Both the position numbers and the translations under genes were made by a program. Below, one piece after another: positions 8,166 to 17,292 of a stretch of DNA of 35,802 nt. Under the pieces are notes generated by a model, which did no database searches, was not told the origin of the DNA, and saw nothing but the letters and a program-made list of their open reading frames with translations. The first letter of the stretch is position 1. Each line of letters starts with the position of its first letter. Source of the stretch: an uncultured Lachnospiraceae bacterium (GTDB taxonomy: Bacteria; Bacillota; Clostridia; Lachnospirales; Lachnospiraceae); contig CACZSI010000070.1 of the NCBI GenBank assembly GCA_902783775.1, positions 1-35,802 on the forward strand. The letters are read 5' to 3'.

Positions 8166-8738
8166 ATGACAATTGAAGAAAAAATGGAACATTTTAGAGC
8201 CATATCTTTAGAGAGTGCGACTACTCAAAGTGAAAAATCTCTCGAGAATTATAAACAATCTCTCGATGCAGATTTAGAAACTTATAAAGAATCAGCTCTT
8301 ATTCTAGCTAAAGAGTCTAAAAGTTCAAAGTTAAATCAAATAAAAAATGAATATCAGAAAAAATTAGCAGCTAGCCAAATATCTCTTAAAAAAGATTTAA
8401 CCAGCACTCAATCATCTATTAAATCAGATATTTTTGAGAAGGTTAGATCTATGATTATGGCTTATCGAAAAACTAATGATTATTACGATTTGATTATGAG
8501 CCAAATTAAAAATATTGAAGATAACTATTCTGAGTTTGATCCTGTAATCTATTTAGATCAGGATGATAAAGACTTGTATGAAAAGGTTAAATCTAATACT
8601 TCCCTTTCTGTGGAATTATCAGATAAATCTTTCCTAGGGGGCACCCAGACTATTGTTCATAAAAAGAATATCTTAATCGATCATTCTTTCAGAACTAAGT
8701 TAGCTGAATGTCAGAATAGTTTTACAGTTTCAATGTAG
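8166..8738 (+). CDS. ntpE: V-type ATPase subunit E (peripheral stalk)
   Basis: This 190-aa protein has a long charged helix in its first 110 residues, including a Ser/Lys/Glu-rich stretch, and a compact C-terminal domain with F-L-G-G-T-Q near residue 156 and I-D-H-S-F-R-T-K-L (about 171-179); both C-terminal blocks are typical of subunit E. It pairs with the G/H-like coiled coil to form the peripheral stalk that binds the top of a B subunit. N-terminal identity in this family is low, so the operon position strengthens the call. Confidence 0.88.
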   Translation: MTIEEKMEHFRAISLESATTQSEKSLENYKQSLDADLETYKESALILAKESKSSKLNQIKNEYQKKLAASQISLKKDLTSTQSSIKSDIFEKVRSMIMAYRKTNDYYDLIMSQIKNIEDNYSEFDPVIYLDQDDKDLYEKVKSNTSLSVELSDKSFLGGTQTIVHKKNILIDHSFRTKLAECQNSFTVSM

Positions 8739-8748
8739 GAGGCAAACA

Positions 8749-10515
8749 ATGGAAACTACTGCAAAAATTTACGGAATTAACGGTCCCGTAATTTATATAA
8801 AGGGTAAAACTGAATTTCAAATGGGCGAGATGGTTTATGTTAGTTCTAAGCGTCTAGTAGGCGAGGTTATTGCGCTAACTTCTGAGGAAACAACCATTCA
8901 GGTTTACGAGGAAACTAGCGGACTTAAGCCTGGCGAATTAGTTTATGGCACTGGCCAGCCTATCTTTGTCACATTGGCTCCTGGAATTCTCAATAATATT
9001 TTTGATGGAATCGAGCGTCCACTTAAAAGTATTGAGAAAACTTCAGGTTCTTTCATTGAAAGAGGTGTAAACGTTAATTCCTTAGATATTGAAAAGAAAT
9101 GGGATGTCACCATTGAAGTTAAACCTGGTGATTATGTTATGGGTGGTACTATTATTGCGACCACTGTGGAAACTAAAGCCATTGTACATAAATCAATGGT
9201 TCCACCTAATGTTTCAGGTACAGTTATCGAGGTGGTTCCAAATGGTGAATATACTATCGAAGATACTCTTGTCACTATTAAAACTGACAATGGAAATATT
9301 CAGGAATTATCATTGGCACAAAAGTGGCCAATCAGAAATCCCAGACCAGTGGACAATCGCTACAGTATTTCTAAACCTTTAGTTACAGGTCAGCGTGTTA
9401 TGGACACACTTTTCCCACTAGCTAAAGGCGGAACTGCTGCTATTCCAGGTGGATTCGGTACTGGAAAAACTATGAACCAGCACCAGATAGCTAAATGGTC
9501 TGATGCAGATATTATTGTATATATCGGTTGTGGTGAGCGTGGAAATGAAATGACTCAGGTTTTAGAGGAATTCTCAGAATTAGTAGATCCTAAAAGTGGA
9601 AATCCACTTATGGATAGAACTACTCTTATCGCCAATACATCTAATATGCCGGTGGCTGCCAGAGAGGCCAGCATCTATACCGGTATAACATTGGCAGAAT
9701 ATTACAGAGATATGGGTTATCATGTAGCTATTATGGCTGATTCCACTTCCCGATGGGCGGAAGCTCTTCGAGAATTATCCGGAAGATTAGAGGAAATGCC
9801 TGCAGAAGAAGGATTCCCAGCATACTTAGCTTCCAGATTGGCAGGATTTTATGAGCGCGCAGGTTATATGAGAAACTTAAATGGCACAGAGGGATCTGTC
9901 ACAATTATCGGTGCGGTTTCACCTCAGGGTGGAGATTTCTCCGAGCCTGTAACACAGAACACTAAGAGATTCGTAAGATGTTTCTGGGGACTCGATAAAT
10001 CCTTATCTTATGCTAGACACTTCCCTGCAATAAACTGGAACACCAGCTACAGCGAGTACTATGATGAATTAAAGGATTGGTACAATACCAATGTCGGACC
10101 TGATTTTATGGATTGCAGAAGTCAGATTCTTACAATCTTAAGTCAGGAAAACTCTTTAAATGAAATCGTAAAATTAATTGGTTCAGACGTATTGCCGGAT
10201 GATCAGAAATTGACATTGGAAATCGCTAGAATTATAAGATTGGGATTTTTACAGCAGAATGCATTTCATGCTGATGACACTTGCGTTCCACTTAAGAAGC
10301 AGTTAAAGATGATGAAAACCATTCTCTATCTCAATGATAAATGTGTCTCTCTAATTGAGAAGGGACTTCCGGTTTCAATATTAAAAGAGAAAAATATTTT
10401 TGAAAAAATAATATCTATTAAATATGATATTCCAAATGATAGATTAGATATGTTTGATGACTATAAGGTAGCTATCGACGATTTCTATGCTCAGATAGTA
10501 GATGAACACGTTTAA
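8749..10515 (+). CDS. ntpA: V-type ATPase catalytic subunit A
   Basis: This is the ATP-hydrolysing (or synthesising) subunit of the A3B3 head. At 588 aa it has the normal length. The N-terminal beta barrel is followed by the V-type-specific bulge domain (about residues 115-185). Walker A is G-G-F-G-T-G-K-T (234-241), the catalytic Glu lies in G-C-G-E-R-G-N-E (E263), and [13 protein letters not shown] near residue 330 is the conserved segment after Walker B. The residue before the Walker Gly-Lys is Thr, where many family members have Ala, Ser or Cys; this should be tolerated. AGGAGG precedes the ATG. Confidence 0.97.
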   Translation: METTAKIYGINGPVIYIKGKTEFQMGEMVYVSSKRLVGEVIALTSEETTIQVYEETSGLKPGELVYGTGQPIFVTLAPGILNNIFDGIERPLKSIEKTSGSFIERGVNVNSLDIEKKWDVTIEVKPGDYVMGGTIIATTVETKAIVHKSMVPPNVSGTVIEVVPNGEYTIEDTLVTIKTDNGNIQELSLAQKWPIRNPRPVDNRYSISKPLVTGQRVMDTLFPLAKGGTAAIPGGFGTGKTMNQHQIAKWSDADIIVYIGCGERGNEMTQVLEEFSELVDPKSGNPLMDRTTLIANTSNMPVAAREASIYTGITLAEYYRDMGYHVAIMADSTSRWAEALRELSGRLEEMPAEEGFPAYLASRLAGFYERAGYMRNLNGTEGSVTIIGAVSPQGGDFSEPVTQNTKRFVRCFWGLDKSLSYARHFPAINWNTSYSEYYDELKDWYNTNVGPDFMDCRSQILTILSQENSLNEIVKLIGSDVLPDDQKLTLEIARIIRLGFLQQNAFHADDTCVPLKKQLKMMKTILYLNDKCVSLIEKGLPVSILKEKNIFEKIISIKYDIPNDRLDMFDDYKVAIDDFYAQIVDEHV

Positions 10516-10544
10516 AATAGCACTTTAGTCACAAGGAGGAAACT

Positions 10545-11927
10545 ATGGCAATAGAATATTTAGGACTTAGCAGTATAAATGGTCCGCTAGTTATTCTCGA
10601 GGGAGTGGAAGATGCAGCCTACGATGAAATCGTAGAATTTTCCATGAACGACGGATTAGAAAAGCGTTACGGTAGAATCATTGAAATATATGAGGACAAG
10701 GCCATTATTCAGTCTTTCGAGGGAACCGAGAGAATGTCCTTAACTAATACTCACACTAAATTATCTGGTCACTCGATGGAAATTTCCCTATCCGATGAAA
10801 TTCTCGGCAGAAAATTCAACGGACTCGGACATCCAATCGACGGCCTAGATCCTATTGTAGGTGAAAAAATGGATGTAAACGGAAAGCCTATGAATCCGGT
10901 TAGCCGCGAGTATCCTAGAAACTATATTAGAACCGGAATTTCTGCTATTGACGGATTGACTACATTGATTCGCGGACAGAAATTACCTATCTTTTCCGGT
11001 GACGGTTTGCCACATAATCAGTTGGCAGCCCAAATCGTAAATCAGTCATCCCTAGGCGGCGATGCCGACGAAGATTTCTGTATTGTCTTCGCTGCAATGG
11101 GAATTAAAAACGACGTGGCTGATTTCTTCAATAAATCTTTTGAGGAATCAGGTGCTCTAGAGCATACAGTTATGTTTCTTAACATGGCCAATGACCCGGT
11201 GGCAGAGCGATTAATCACTCCGAAAGTGGCATTAACCGTGGCAGAGTACTTAGCCTTTAAGAAAAATATGCATGTACTAGTAATAATGACTGATATGACT
11301 AGTTATGCAGAGGCAATGAGAGAGGTTTCTTCTTCTAAGGGTGAAATCCCATCTCGTAAAGGTTATCCTGGATATCTATACAGTGATTTAGCTTCATTAT
11401 ATGAACGCGCTGGAATTATTAAGGAAGCTAAAGGTTCTGTAACACAGATTCCTATATTGACCATGCCTAATGATGACATCACACATCCTATTCCGGATTT
11501 AACAGGATATATAACAGAAGGTCAGATTACACTCGACAGGACATTGCACAGCCAGGGCATCTACCCTCCTATCAGTGTTCTTCCTTCACTTTCACGATTA
11601 ATGAAGGACGGCATTGGCGAAGGTTACACTAGAGATGATCATCAAGATATCGCCAACCAGCTTTTTGCTGCCTACTCTAAGGTAGGTGACTCTAGAGCTC
11701 TAGCTTCAGTAATCGGTGAGGATGATTTATCTCCTACTGATAAGAAATATTTAGAGTTCGGCCGAGAGTTTGAAAAGCAGTTTGTGGGACAGGGACTTTT
11801 CGTAAATAGAAATATTGTGGAAACTCTAAACCTAGGCTGGAAGTTATTGCATATCCTTCCTAAGGAAGAATTAGACAGAATTGATACAAAGATTTTAGAT
11901 AAATATTATGACCAATCTTTTAATTAA
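10545..11927 (+). CDS. ntpB: V-type ATPase regulatory subunit B
   Basis: This is the non-catalytic nucleotide-binding subunit that alternates with A in the head. The 460-aa length is normal. In place of a Walker A loop it has the B-type sequence [12 protein letters not shown] (150-161), which separates B from [15 protein letters not shown] and the P-S-L-S-R-L-M-K-D segment (with the arginine that reaches into the A site) are intact. It starts 29 bases after the A gene behind AAGGAGG, the spacing typical of a co-transcribed gene. Confidence 0.97.
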   Translation: MAIEYLGLSSINGPLVILEGVEDAAYDEIVEFSMNDGLEKRYGRIIEIYEDKAIIQSFEGTERMSLTNTHTKLSGHSMEISLSDEILGRKFNGLGHPIDGLDPIVGEKMDVNGKPMNPVSREYPRNYIRTGISAIDGLTTLIRGQKLPIFSGDGLPHNQLAAQIVNQSSLGGDADEDFCIVFAAMGIKNDVADFFNKSFEESGALEHTVMFLNMANDPVAERLITPKVALTVAEYLAFKKNMHVLVIMTDMTSYAEAMREVSSSKGEIPSRKGYPGYLYSDLASLYERAGIIKEAKGSVTQIPILTMPNDDITHPIPDLTGYITEGQITLDRTLHSQGIYPPISVLPSLSRLMKDGIGEGYTRDDHQDIANQLFAAYSKVGDSRALASVIGEDDLSPTDKKYLEFGREFEKQFVGQGLFVNRNIVETLNLGWKLLHILPKEELDRIDTKILDKYYDQSFN

Positions 11928-11947
11928 ACAGTGTAAAGGAGATTAAT

Positions 11948-12562
11948 ATGTCACTTAACACAGTTGCTACAAAGGGTAATCTTATTTCAGCTAAGAATTC
12001 ACTCAACTTAGCGAAAATGGGTTACGACCTTATGGATAAAAAAAGAAATATTCTCATCAGAGAAATTATGACTCTTATTGATAAAGCTAAAGAAATTCAG
12101 GATGAAATCGATGAGACTTTTAAAGAAGCATATCATACATTGGAATTAGCTAACATCGAATTGGGTATTAAAAATGTGGAGACTTTCGCCTTCAATGTAA
12201 TTCCGGAAGACTCCATCAGAATTAAGACCCGAAGCGTAATGGGAACGGAAATCCCACTAGTTAATCACAATGAAGATGTGCGAAATCCTGTGTACTCATT
12301 TTATGGAACCACAGAATCTCTCGATAAAGCCAAGGCATCTTTTGAAAAAGTAAAAGATCTTACTATCCGCCTTTCCATTATCGAAAATTCTGCATATAGA
12401 TTAGCTTACAATATTAAAAAGACCCAGAAAAGGGCCAATGCTCTTAAGAATATAACTATCCCTAGTTATACTAATCTTATTAAGCATATATCCGATGAAT
12501 TAGAAGAAAAAGAAAGGGATGAATTTACAAGACTCAAAGTTATCAAAAATAGAATAAATTAA
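11948..12562 (+). CDS. ntpD: V-type ATPase subunit D (central rotor shaft)
   Basis: Subunit D is the long antiparallel coiled coil at the core of the central stalk, turning inside A3B3. The 204-aa protein has two long helices at its ends (about residues 15-75 and 125-195) around a middle hairpin region. The C-terminal block R-R/K-x-N-A-L-K-N-I-x-I-P (here R-A-N-A-L-K-N-I-T-I-P near residues 162-172) is the family signature. The opening differs slightly from the usual P-T-R/K-x-x-L. It is the last gene of the operon, with a terminator 40 bases downstream. Confidence 0.93.
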   Translation: MSLNTVATKGNLISAKNSLNLAKMGYDLMDKKRNILIREIMTLIDKAKEIQDEIDETFKEAYHTLELANIELGIKNVETFAFNVIPEDSIRIKTRSVMGTEIPLVNHNEDVRNPVYSFYGTTESLDKAKASFEKVKDLTIRLSIIENSAYRLAYNIKKTQKRANALKNITIPSYTNLIKHISDELEEKERDEFTRLKVIKNRIN

Positions 12563-12601
12563 TCATCCATATTTGATATTTTGTTCGGTATTTAATATGT
12601 G

Positions 12602-12636
12602 ATACAACTTTTTATTAAGTTGTATATTGATTTTTT
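12602..12636 (+). terminator. Terminator of the V-ATPase operon
   Basis: A perfect 9-bp stem ATACAACTT (12602-12610) / AAGTTGTAT (12617-12625) with a 6-base loop is followed by a T-run at 12631-12636. It lies between the V-ATPase operon and the carboxypeptidase gene. Confidence 0.7.
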
Positions 12637-12696
12637 CCATTTTATATTTTAAAATAAGTTTAGTATATTATTTTGAGTTTTAGAAATTAGAGGACT

Positions 12697-14088
12697 ATGA
12701 GAAAATTATTATTTTTATTATCATTTATTTTAATGTTTAATTTAACATTATTCGTTAATGTATCTGCTGCTGAAAGTAAGTGGCCTAGCGGACCGGATAT
12801 TTACGCTAAATCAGGAATAGTAATTGATGCTGATTCCGGCACAGTTCTATACGATAAGAAATCTGATACTAAAAGATATCCAGCCAGCATTACTAAAATA
12901 ATCACAGCTCTTCTTACTATTGAAAACTGTAAGATGAATGACACTGTTACATTTTCTAAAAATGCTATTACCAGTCTTCAGTATGGCGATGCTAACTTTG
13001 GTTGTCAGATTGGTGAGAAAATGACAGTTAAAGAATGCTTATATGCTTTAATGTTATCATCAGCTAATGAAGTTGCCACTGCATTAGGAGAACATGTTGG
13101 TGGAACTGAAGAAAACTTCGCTAAAATGATGACTGAAAGAGCTAAAAAAGCCGGTGCTAAAAACACTAATTTTGTTAACTGTAATGGACTTCATAATAAG
13201 GAACATTACGTGACTGCTTATGACATGGCTATGATTATGAAGGATGCCTTAAAATATGATTCCTTTAAGAAAATTATTAATTCTACTACTTACACAGTAA
13301 AGAAGAATAATAAAAGAAAAACTAATGATCAGACACTTCAGCGTCATAAGATGGTTTGGTTAACTAGTGGTTATTACTATGATGGAATCATTGGTGGTAA
13401 AACAGGTTACACTGATGAAGCCGGAAATACTTTGGTAACAGCAGCTAAGCGAAACGGGACTACACTTATCAGTGTTGTTCTTAAATCTAATACTTTTAAT
13501 GTTTATGAGGACACTAAAAAATTATTAGATTTTGGTTTCGATAACTTTGAAAATAAAAATGTATCTGAAAACGACACTAGATTCGTGCAGAATACTAATA
13601 GTTCTAATTTAAAATCACCATTTACTGATTATGAGGATAATATTTATATTGATCCTAATTCTTCAGTAGTATTACCTAAGAATTTTAAGTTTAAGGACTT
13701 AAAATCACAGGTTGTTTTCGAGAAAGAGAAAAACTCTTTTGCTAAGGTTGTTTATAAATATGGTGATAAAGAAGTAGGTACAGCCAGACTTATCTATGAA
13801 AAAAATGGAAAAGTTCAGACTAATAAAGTTTCTAAAAAGACTAACGAAACACCTACATTAATTGCACCTACTGCTGTTAATAAAGCTAATAAGAAACAAG
13901 CTAATAAGGAAACTAAGGTTACTACATCTAAAACTAAAAATTCTAATACATCAGCTATTATTAAAATCATTGTTATGATTATTATTGTTATCTTAGCAGT
14001 TGTAGTATGTTCTATATTAGTTAGAAATAAGAGAAAAAAACTTAAACATATTAGAAAGTCTAAAAGACAGCGTTACTATAGAGATTAG
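12697..14088 (+). CDS. dacA: D-alanyl-D-alanine carboxypeptidase (PBP5-like, peptidase S11)
   Basis: It trims the terminal D-Ala from peptidoglycan stem peptides outside the cell. The 463-aa precursor has a signal peptide (residues 1 to about 24, ending V-S-A-A). The three penicillin-binding motifs are intact: S-I-T-K (nucleophile S64, K67), S-A-N (S122-N124) and K-T-G (235-237). A PBP5-type C-terminal domain follows. After it comes a Lys/Asn/Thr-rich linker (about 375-420), one membrane helix (about 424-444) and a very basic tail, so the protein is held by a bitopic anchor rather than the amphipathic helix of Escherichia PBP5. The AGAGG site lies unusually close to the ATG. The next gene starts 26 bases after the stop and is probably co-transcribed. 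The symbol is by family; the exact paralogue is uncertain. Confidence 0.92.
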   Translation: MRKLLFLLSFILMFNLTLFVNVSAAESKWPSGPDIYAKSGIVIDADSGTVLYDKKSDTKRYPASITKIITALLTIENCKMNDTVTFSKNAITSLQYGDANFGCQIGEKMTVKECLYALMLSSANEVATALGEHVGGTEENFAKMMTERAKKAGAKNTNFVNCNGLHNKEHYVTAYDMAMIMKDALKYDSFKKIINSTTYTVKKNNKRKTNDQTLQRHKMVWLTSGYYYDGIIGGKTGYTDEAGNTLVTAAKRNGTTLISVVLKSNTFNVYEDTKKLLDFGFDNFENKNVSENDTRFVQNTNSSNLKSPFTDYEDNIYIDPNSSVVLPKNFKFKDLKSQVVFEKEKNSFAKVVYKYGDKEVGTARLIYEKNGKVQTNKVSKKTNETPTLIAPTAVNKANKKQANKETKVTTSKTKNSNTSAIIKIIVMIIIVILAVVVCSILVRNKRKKLKHIRKSKRQRYYRD

Positions 14089-14114
14089 TTATTAAAAATA
14101 GAAAGGGAACACAT

Positions 14115-14843
14115 ATGAATTGGGTAGCTCCTATTAAGGATGAAGAAACATTAAATGCATTTAAAAATGAATTAAAAAAGACCGATATGAAATATTATAT
14201 TATGTTTGAAATCGGTGTTAACACTGGAATGCAGTTACAGGATATCTTAAAGCTTACTATAAAGGATATTAAAAATAAAAATCAGCTTACAGCAGAAATC
14301 GGAACTAAAAAAGTTAAGAGTACTTTCGTATTTGATGATGAATTTAAGAAAGTATTAAAAGACTTCTGTAGTCATAAACCTGATGATGCTCCTATAGTAG
14401 CTGGTCAGAAAAATAAACCTTTAGCTAGAGAACAGGCATACAGAGTATTCCGTTCAGTAGGAAAGAAAGTCGGATTAGCATCAATTGGTGCCCAGACTAT
14501 GAGAAAAACTTTTGCTAGAAATTACTATAAGGAAACTGGAGATATTTATTATTTACAGAATATGTTTAATCATGCTTCTCCATCTATCACATATAGATTT
14601 ATCGGTGAAAAACCTAATATTGAAATCGTATTAGATAAGATGACTCCACAGGAAAATGAGAGAAGTAGATATCTTCTATATTTAAATGATAATGGTAAGA
14701 AACGTCTTAATAAAATTATTGATTCTTTAAATGATATTAAAAAGAACTTTGATAATCCTACTAATAACGATGCTTATTACGGAAGAGTTGATTGTCTTCT
14801 TAATGAGTTAGATAACTTAATGGATAACTTTGAAAATAAATAA
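14115..14843 (+). CDS. Tyrosine-recombinase-fold protein with substituted active site
   Basis: The 242-aa protein matches the catalytic domain of small lambda-integrase-type recombinases that lack an N-terminal arm domain: W-V-A-P-I-K-D opening, N-T-G-M-Q-L-Q-D-I-L-K-L (36-47), T-M-R-K-T-F-A (128-134) and F-N-H-A-S-P-S-I-T-Y-R-F (151-162). Against the family pattern, Arg-I is Gln (Q40), the His of H-x-x-R is Gln (Q127) and the Tyr nucleophile is Phe (F162). Only the box-II Arg (R130), H153 and a cluster of possible beta-hairpin lysines (K65/K66/K68) remain. The frame is intact, with no stop or shift, and a 65-residue charged, helical C-terminal extension follows. It is therefore likely a DNA-binding or regulatory protein without strand cleavage; that is inference. 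It follows the carboxypeptidase gene in one transcript and ends at a terminator. Codon use matches the neighbours, so recent transfer is not indicated. Confidence 0.85.
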   Translation: MNWVAPIKDEETLNAFKNELKKTDMKYYIMFEIGVNTGMQLQDILKLTIKDIKNKNQLTAEIGTKKVKSTFVFDDEFKKVLKDFCSHKPDDAPIVAGQKNKPLAREQAYRVFRSVGKKVGLASIGAQTMRKTFARNYYKETGDIYYLQNMFNHASPSITYRFIGEKPNIEIVLDKMTPQENERSRYLLYLNDNGKKRLNKIIDSLNDIKKNFDNPTNNDAYYGRVDCLLNELDNLMDNFENK

Positions 14844-14854
14844 TTTAAGCAAAT

Positions 14855-14888
14855 AAAAAAGATATGTAATTTGTTACATATCTTTTTT
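14855..14888. terminator. Strong bidirectional terminator
   Basis: A perfect 15-bp stem (AAAAAAGATATGTAA at 14855-14869, complement at 14874-14888) has a 4-base loop, with A-run and T-run at the two ends. It separates the convergent recombinase-like gene and the exonuclease gene. Confidence 0.85.
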
Positions 14889-14901
14889 ATTATAATGATA
14901 T

Positions 14902-15882
14902 TTATAATTCCTCTATCACTATTTCCCTATCTAATATTCTCTGTCGTTTCTCTCTTCTCTTCTCTCTAATGCTATTTTGTTTTTCAACTATTTTTCTAGC
15001 CCCATCTTTATCTGTATTCTTTAAGATTTTAATAACGAAGAAGGATAATCTATCTATTTTCTTTACCCTAATTCTTCCCTTAACATATCCATGTTTTCTG
15101 CATTTTCCTAAAGAATAATATGTTTTTCCGCTATCCGAAAACCAATCAATTAATACCTTAACTTTTTTATTGCACTTACTGCAACAGATATTATTAAAAT
15201 CATCGTCCTCGAACAATTCCGTCTTGCTCCACATTTCTCGAGATATTCTCTTGTTATAATCACCAAAACTTACGAAAATTTCCTCTTCCTTGATTCGCGG
15301 ATAATAATATGTATCAATAGATACTCGCTTTTTAAATTTCTCAAAATCCATCTTCTGCATTACTTTCGCCGTATAATAGGCATCACTTAATGCACGATGA
15401 AATTCCTTATTACCATTAATATTTAAAAATTCTACTGCGCTGGTAAGATTTCTCTTATTCTTACCATCTTCATAGCATAAACTAAATATCTTCTGCAAAT
15501 CATAATAAAAAAGTGGAAAGTCCAGAATTCTCTCATAACCGAAAAATTTCATATTGGCCTGCAATTCATGTAAATCCATTGCACCCCAGGTACAGAATAT
15601 GTAATCATCTCCGCACCACTCTAAAAACTGCCTCATAACTTTAGGAAAACTTTTTCCCTTCTTTAATTCATCATTTGTAAAATGAGTTATCTCTGCAGTT
15701 TTATAATGCAATTTCTTGAAAACCTTAGGTTTAATAACCTGGCTAAATTTATCCACATAATTTAGATTATCATCTAACTTTACCGCGCCAATTTCGATTA
15801 TCTCAAAATTTAAATCAACTCTGCGTTTACTATTTCCGTAAGGATTTTGGTTCCACTCTAAGTCCATTACAATGTAATCCAT
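14902..15882 (-). CDS. DEDDh-type 3'-5' exonuclease (DnaQ/KapD-like) with C-terminal zinc-binding motif
   Basis: The first 180 residues form an RNase T/DnaQ-type exonuclease. ExoI is M-D-L-E-W (D7, E9), ExoII is W-G-A-M-D-L (D103), and ExoIII is H-R-A-L-S-D-A (H162, D167), so all four metal ligands and the general-base His are present. Unlike a polymerase proofreading subunit, this is a stand-alone KapD/ERI-1-like protein of 326 aa. The C-terminal part has C-S-K-C (234-237) and C-R-K-H (261-264), a likely zinc ribbon, then a highly basic helix (about 305-320). Such a tail suits nucleic-acid binding. The substrate, RNA or DNA, cannot be told. It lies 29 bases downstream of tRNA-Arg, probably in a transcript with serS. 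Confidence 0.85.
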   Translation of the reverse strand: MDYIVMDLEWNQNPYGNSKRRVDLNFEIIEIGAVKLDDNLNYVDKFSQVIKPKVFKKLHYKTAEITHFTNDELKKGKSFPKVMRQFLEWCGDDYIFCTWGAMDLHELQANMKFFGYERILDFPLFYYDLQKIFSLCYEDGKNKRNLTSAVEFLNINGNKEFHRALSDAYYTAKVMQKMDFEKFKKRVSIDTYYYPRIKEEEIFVSFGDYNKRISREMWSKTELFEDDDFNNICCSKCNKKVKVLIDWFSDSGKTYYSLGKCRKHGYVKGRIRVKKIDRLSFFVIKILKNTDKDGARKIVEKQNSIREKRREKRQRILDREIVIEEL

Positions 15883-15911
15883 AATCCTTGTCTTCCTTAT
15901 TTATTTTTAAA

Positions 15912-15985
15912 CGTCCCGTAGAGGATTTGAACCTCCGACCCCTCGCTTAGGAGGCGAGTGCTCTATCCAGCTGAGCTAACGAGAC
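15912..15985 (-). tRNA. tRNA-Arg (anticodon CCT)
   Basis: The minus strand folds as a 74-nt cloverleaf. The acceptor is GTCTCGT/ACGGGAC (one G-T type pair) with discriminator G, the D arm is GCTC/GAGC, the anticodon stem CTCGC/GCGAG with loop CTCCTAA gives anticodon CCT (reads AGG), and the T loop is TTCAAAT. CCA is not encoded. Only 26 bases separate it from serS, with no promoter motif, so it is probably cut from a serS transcript. Confidence 0.95.
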
Positions 15986-15986
15986 A

Positions 15987-16007
15987 AAGCAAAGGAACCC
16001 TTTGCTT
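15987..16007 (-). other. Hairpin between serS and tRNA-Arg
   Basis: A perfect 9-bp stem AAGCAAAGG/CCTTTGCTT has a 3-base loop and ends two bases before the tRNA 5' end. It has no U-run after it, so it is more likely a processing or stability element than a terminator. Confidence 0.6.
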
Positions 16008-16011
16008 ATAT

Positions 16012-17292
16012 TTATTTTGTAATTTTTTCCATTCCACCCATATATGGTCTTAATGCCTCAGGAATATTGATACTTCCATCTGCATTTAAGTTATTCTCTA
16101 AGAATGCAATTAACATACGAGGTGGTGCCACAACTGTATTGTTCAATGTATGTGCATGATAATTTCCATTTTCACCCTTAATCTTAATTGACAATCTTCT
16201 AGCCTGAGCATCACCTAAGTTAGAACAGCTTCCAACCTCGAAATACTTCTGCTGTCTAGGAGACCAAGCCTCCACATCCACTGACTTAACCTTAAGATCA
16301 GCTAAATCACCTGAACAACACTCAAGTGTACGAACTGGAATATCTAAACTTCTGAATAAATCAACAGTATTCTTCCAAAGCTTCTCATACCAATCCATGC
16401 TCTCTTCAGGCTTACAGATAACAATCATTTCCTGCTTTTCAAACTGGTGAATTCTGTAAACACCTCTCTCTTCAATACCGTGCGCACCTTTTTCTTTTCT
16501 GAAACATGGTGAATAACTAGTTAAAGTATATGGTAATTCACTTTCCTTAATATGAGTGTCAATAAATTTTCCAATCATTGAATGCTCACTTGTTCCAATA
16601 AGATATAAGTCCTCACCCTCAATCTTATACATCATTGCATCCATCTCATCGAAACTCATAACACCAGTAACCACATTACTTCTAATCATGAAAGGTGGTA
16701 CACAATATGTGAATCCTCTATTAATCATAAAATCTCTGGCATATGAAATAACTGCAGAATGTAATCTGGCAATGTCACCCATTAAATAGTAGAAACCATT
16801 TCCGGCAACTTTTCTGGCAGCCTCTAAATCAATTCCGTTAAAAGCTTCCATAATTTCTGTATGATAAGGAACCTCAAAATCAGGAACAACCGGCTCACCG
16901 AATTTCTCTAATTCCACATTCTTACTATCATCTTCACCAATTGGCACTGATGGATCAATAATATTAGGAATAACCATCATTCTCTTTTTAATTTCTTCTT
17001 CCAGATTCTTTTCCTTAGCAGTAAGTTCATCGATTCTAGCATTACCGGCAGCAACCTGAGCCTTAACTTCCTCAGCTTCCTCCTTCTTACCATCCTTCAT
17101 TAAACCACCAATCTGTTTTGATAATTTATTTTTGTTAGCACGTAATGCCTCAACCTCTTTTTTATTATCTCTATTTTCCTGATCTAACTTAATAACCTCA
17201 TCTACTAAAGGTAATTTATGATCCTGGAACTTATTTTTAATATTCTGCTTAACCACATCTGGATTATCTCTCAAAAATTTAATATCTAACAT
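16012..17292 (-). CDS. serS: Seryl-tRNA synthetase
   Basis: SerRS charges tRNA-Ser (and tRNA-Sec where present) with serine. The 426-aa class II synthetase has the N-terminal tRNA-binding coiled coil (about residues 28-105, rich in Lys/Glu/Ala) and the catalytic core. Motif 2 reads C-F-R-K-E-K-G-A-H-G-I-E-E-R-G, and motif 3 is in the H-T-L-N-N-T-V-V-A-P-P-R-M-L segment near residues 385-398, where many SerRS have a G-S-G/T-A-V-G-R form. I recall this form as usual in Clostridia. The GGAGG-type site (CCTCC on the plus strand) supports the ATG. I looked for a T-box leader upstream and saw none. The gene is followed by tRNA-Arg. Confidence 0.96.
   Translation of the reverse strand: MLDIKFLRDNPDVVKQNIKNKFQDHKLPLVDEVIKLDQENRDNKKEVEALRANKNKLSKQIGGLMKDGKKEEAEEVKAQVAAGNARIDELTAKEKNLEEEIKKRMMVIPNIIDPSVPIGEDDSKNVELEKFGEPVVPDFEVPYHTEIMEAFNGIDLEAARKVAGNGFYYLMGDIARLHSAVISYARDFMINRGFTYCVPPFMIRSNVVTGVMSFDEMDAMMYKIEGEDLYLIGTSEHSMIGKFIDTHIKESELPYTLTSYSPCFRKEKGAHGIEERGVYRIHQFEKQEMIVICKPEESMDWYEKLWKNTVDLFRSLDIPVRTLECCSGDLADLKVKSVDVEAWSPRQQKYFEVGSCSNLGDAQARRLSIKIKGENGNYHAHTLNNTVVAPPRMLIAFLENNLNADGSINIPEALRPYMGGMEKITK

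Noticed and set aside
9089-9382. Open frame inside the V-ATPase A gene (+ strand, other phase)
   Set aside because: It fully overlaps the bulge-domain coding region of a conserved gene and has no ribosome site or plausible product.
14115-14843. Active integrase marking a mobile element
   Set aside because: No attachment-site repeats, excisionase, or phage or conjugation genes are nearby; base composition matches the neighbours and catalytic residues are missing.
15749-15757. Perfect DnaA box TTATCCACA
   Set aside because: It is a single copy inside the exonuclease coding sequence, about 13 kb from the origin candidates, with no partner boxes; chance is the simplest reading.
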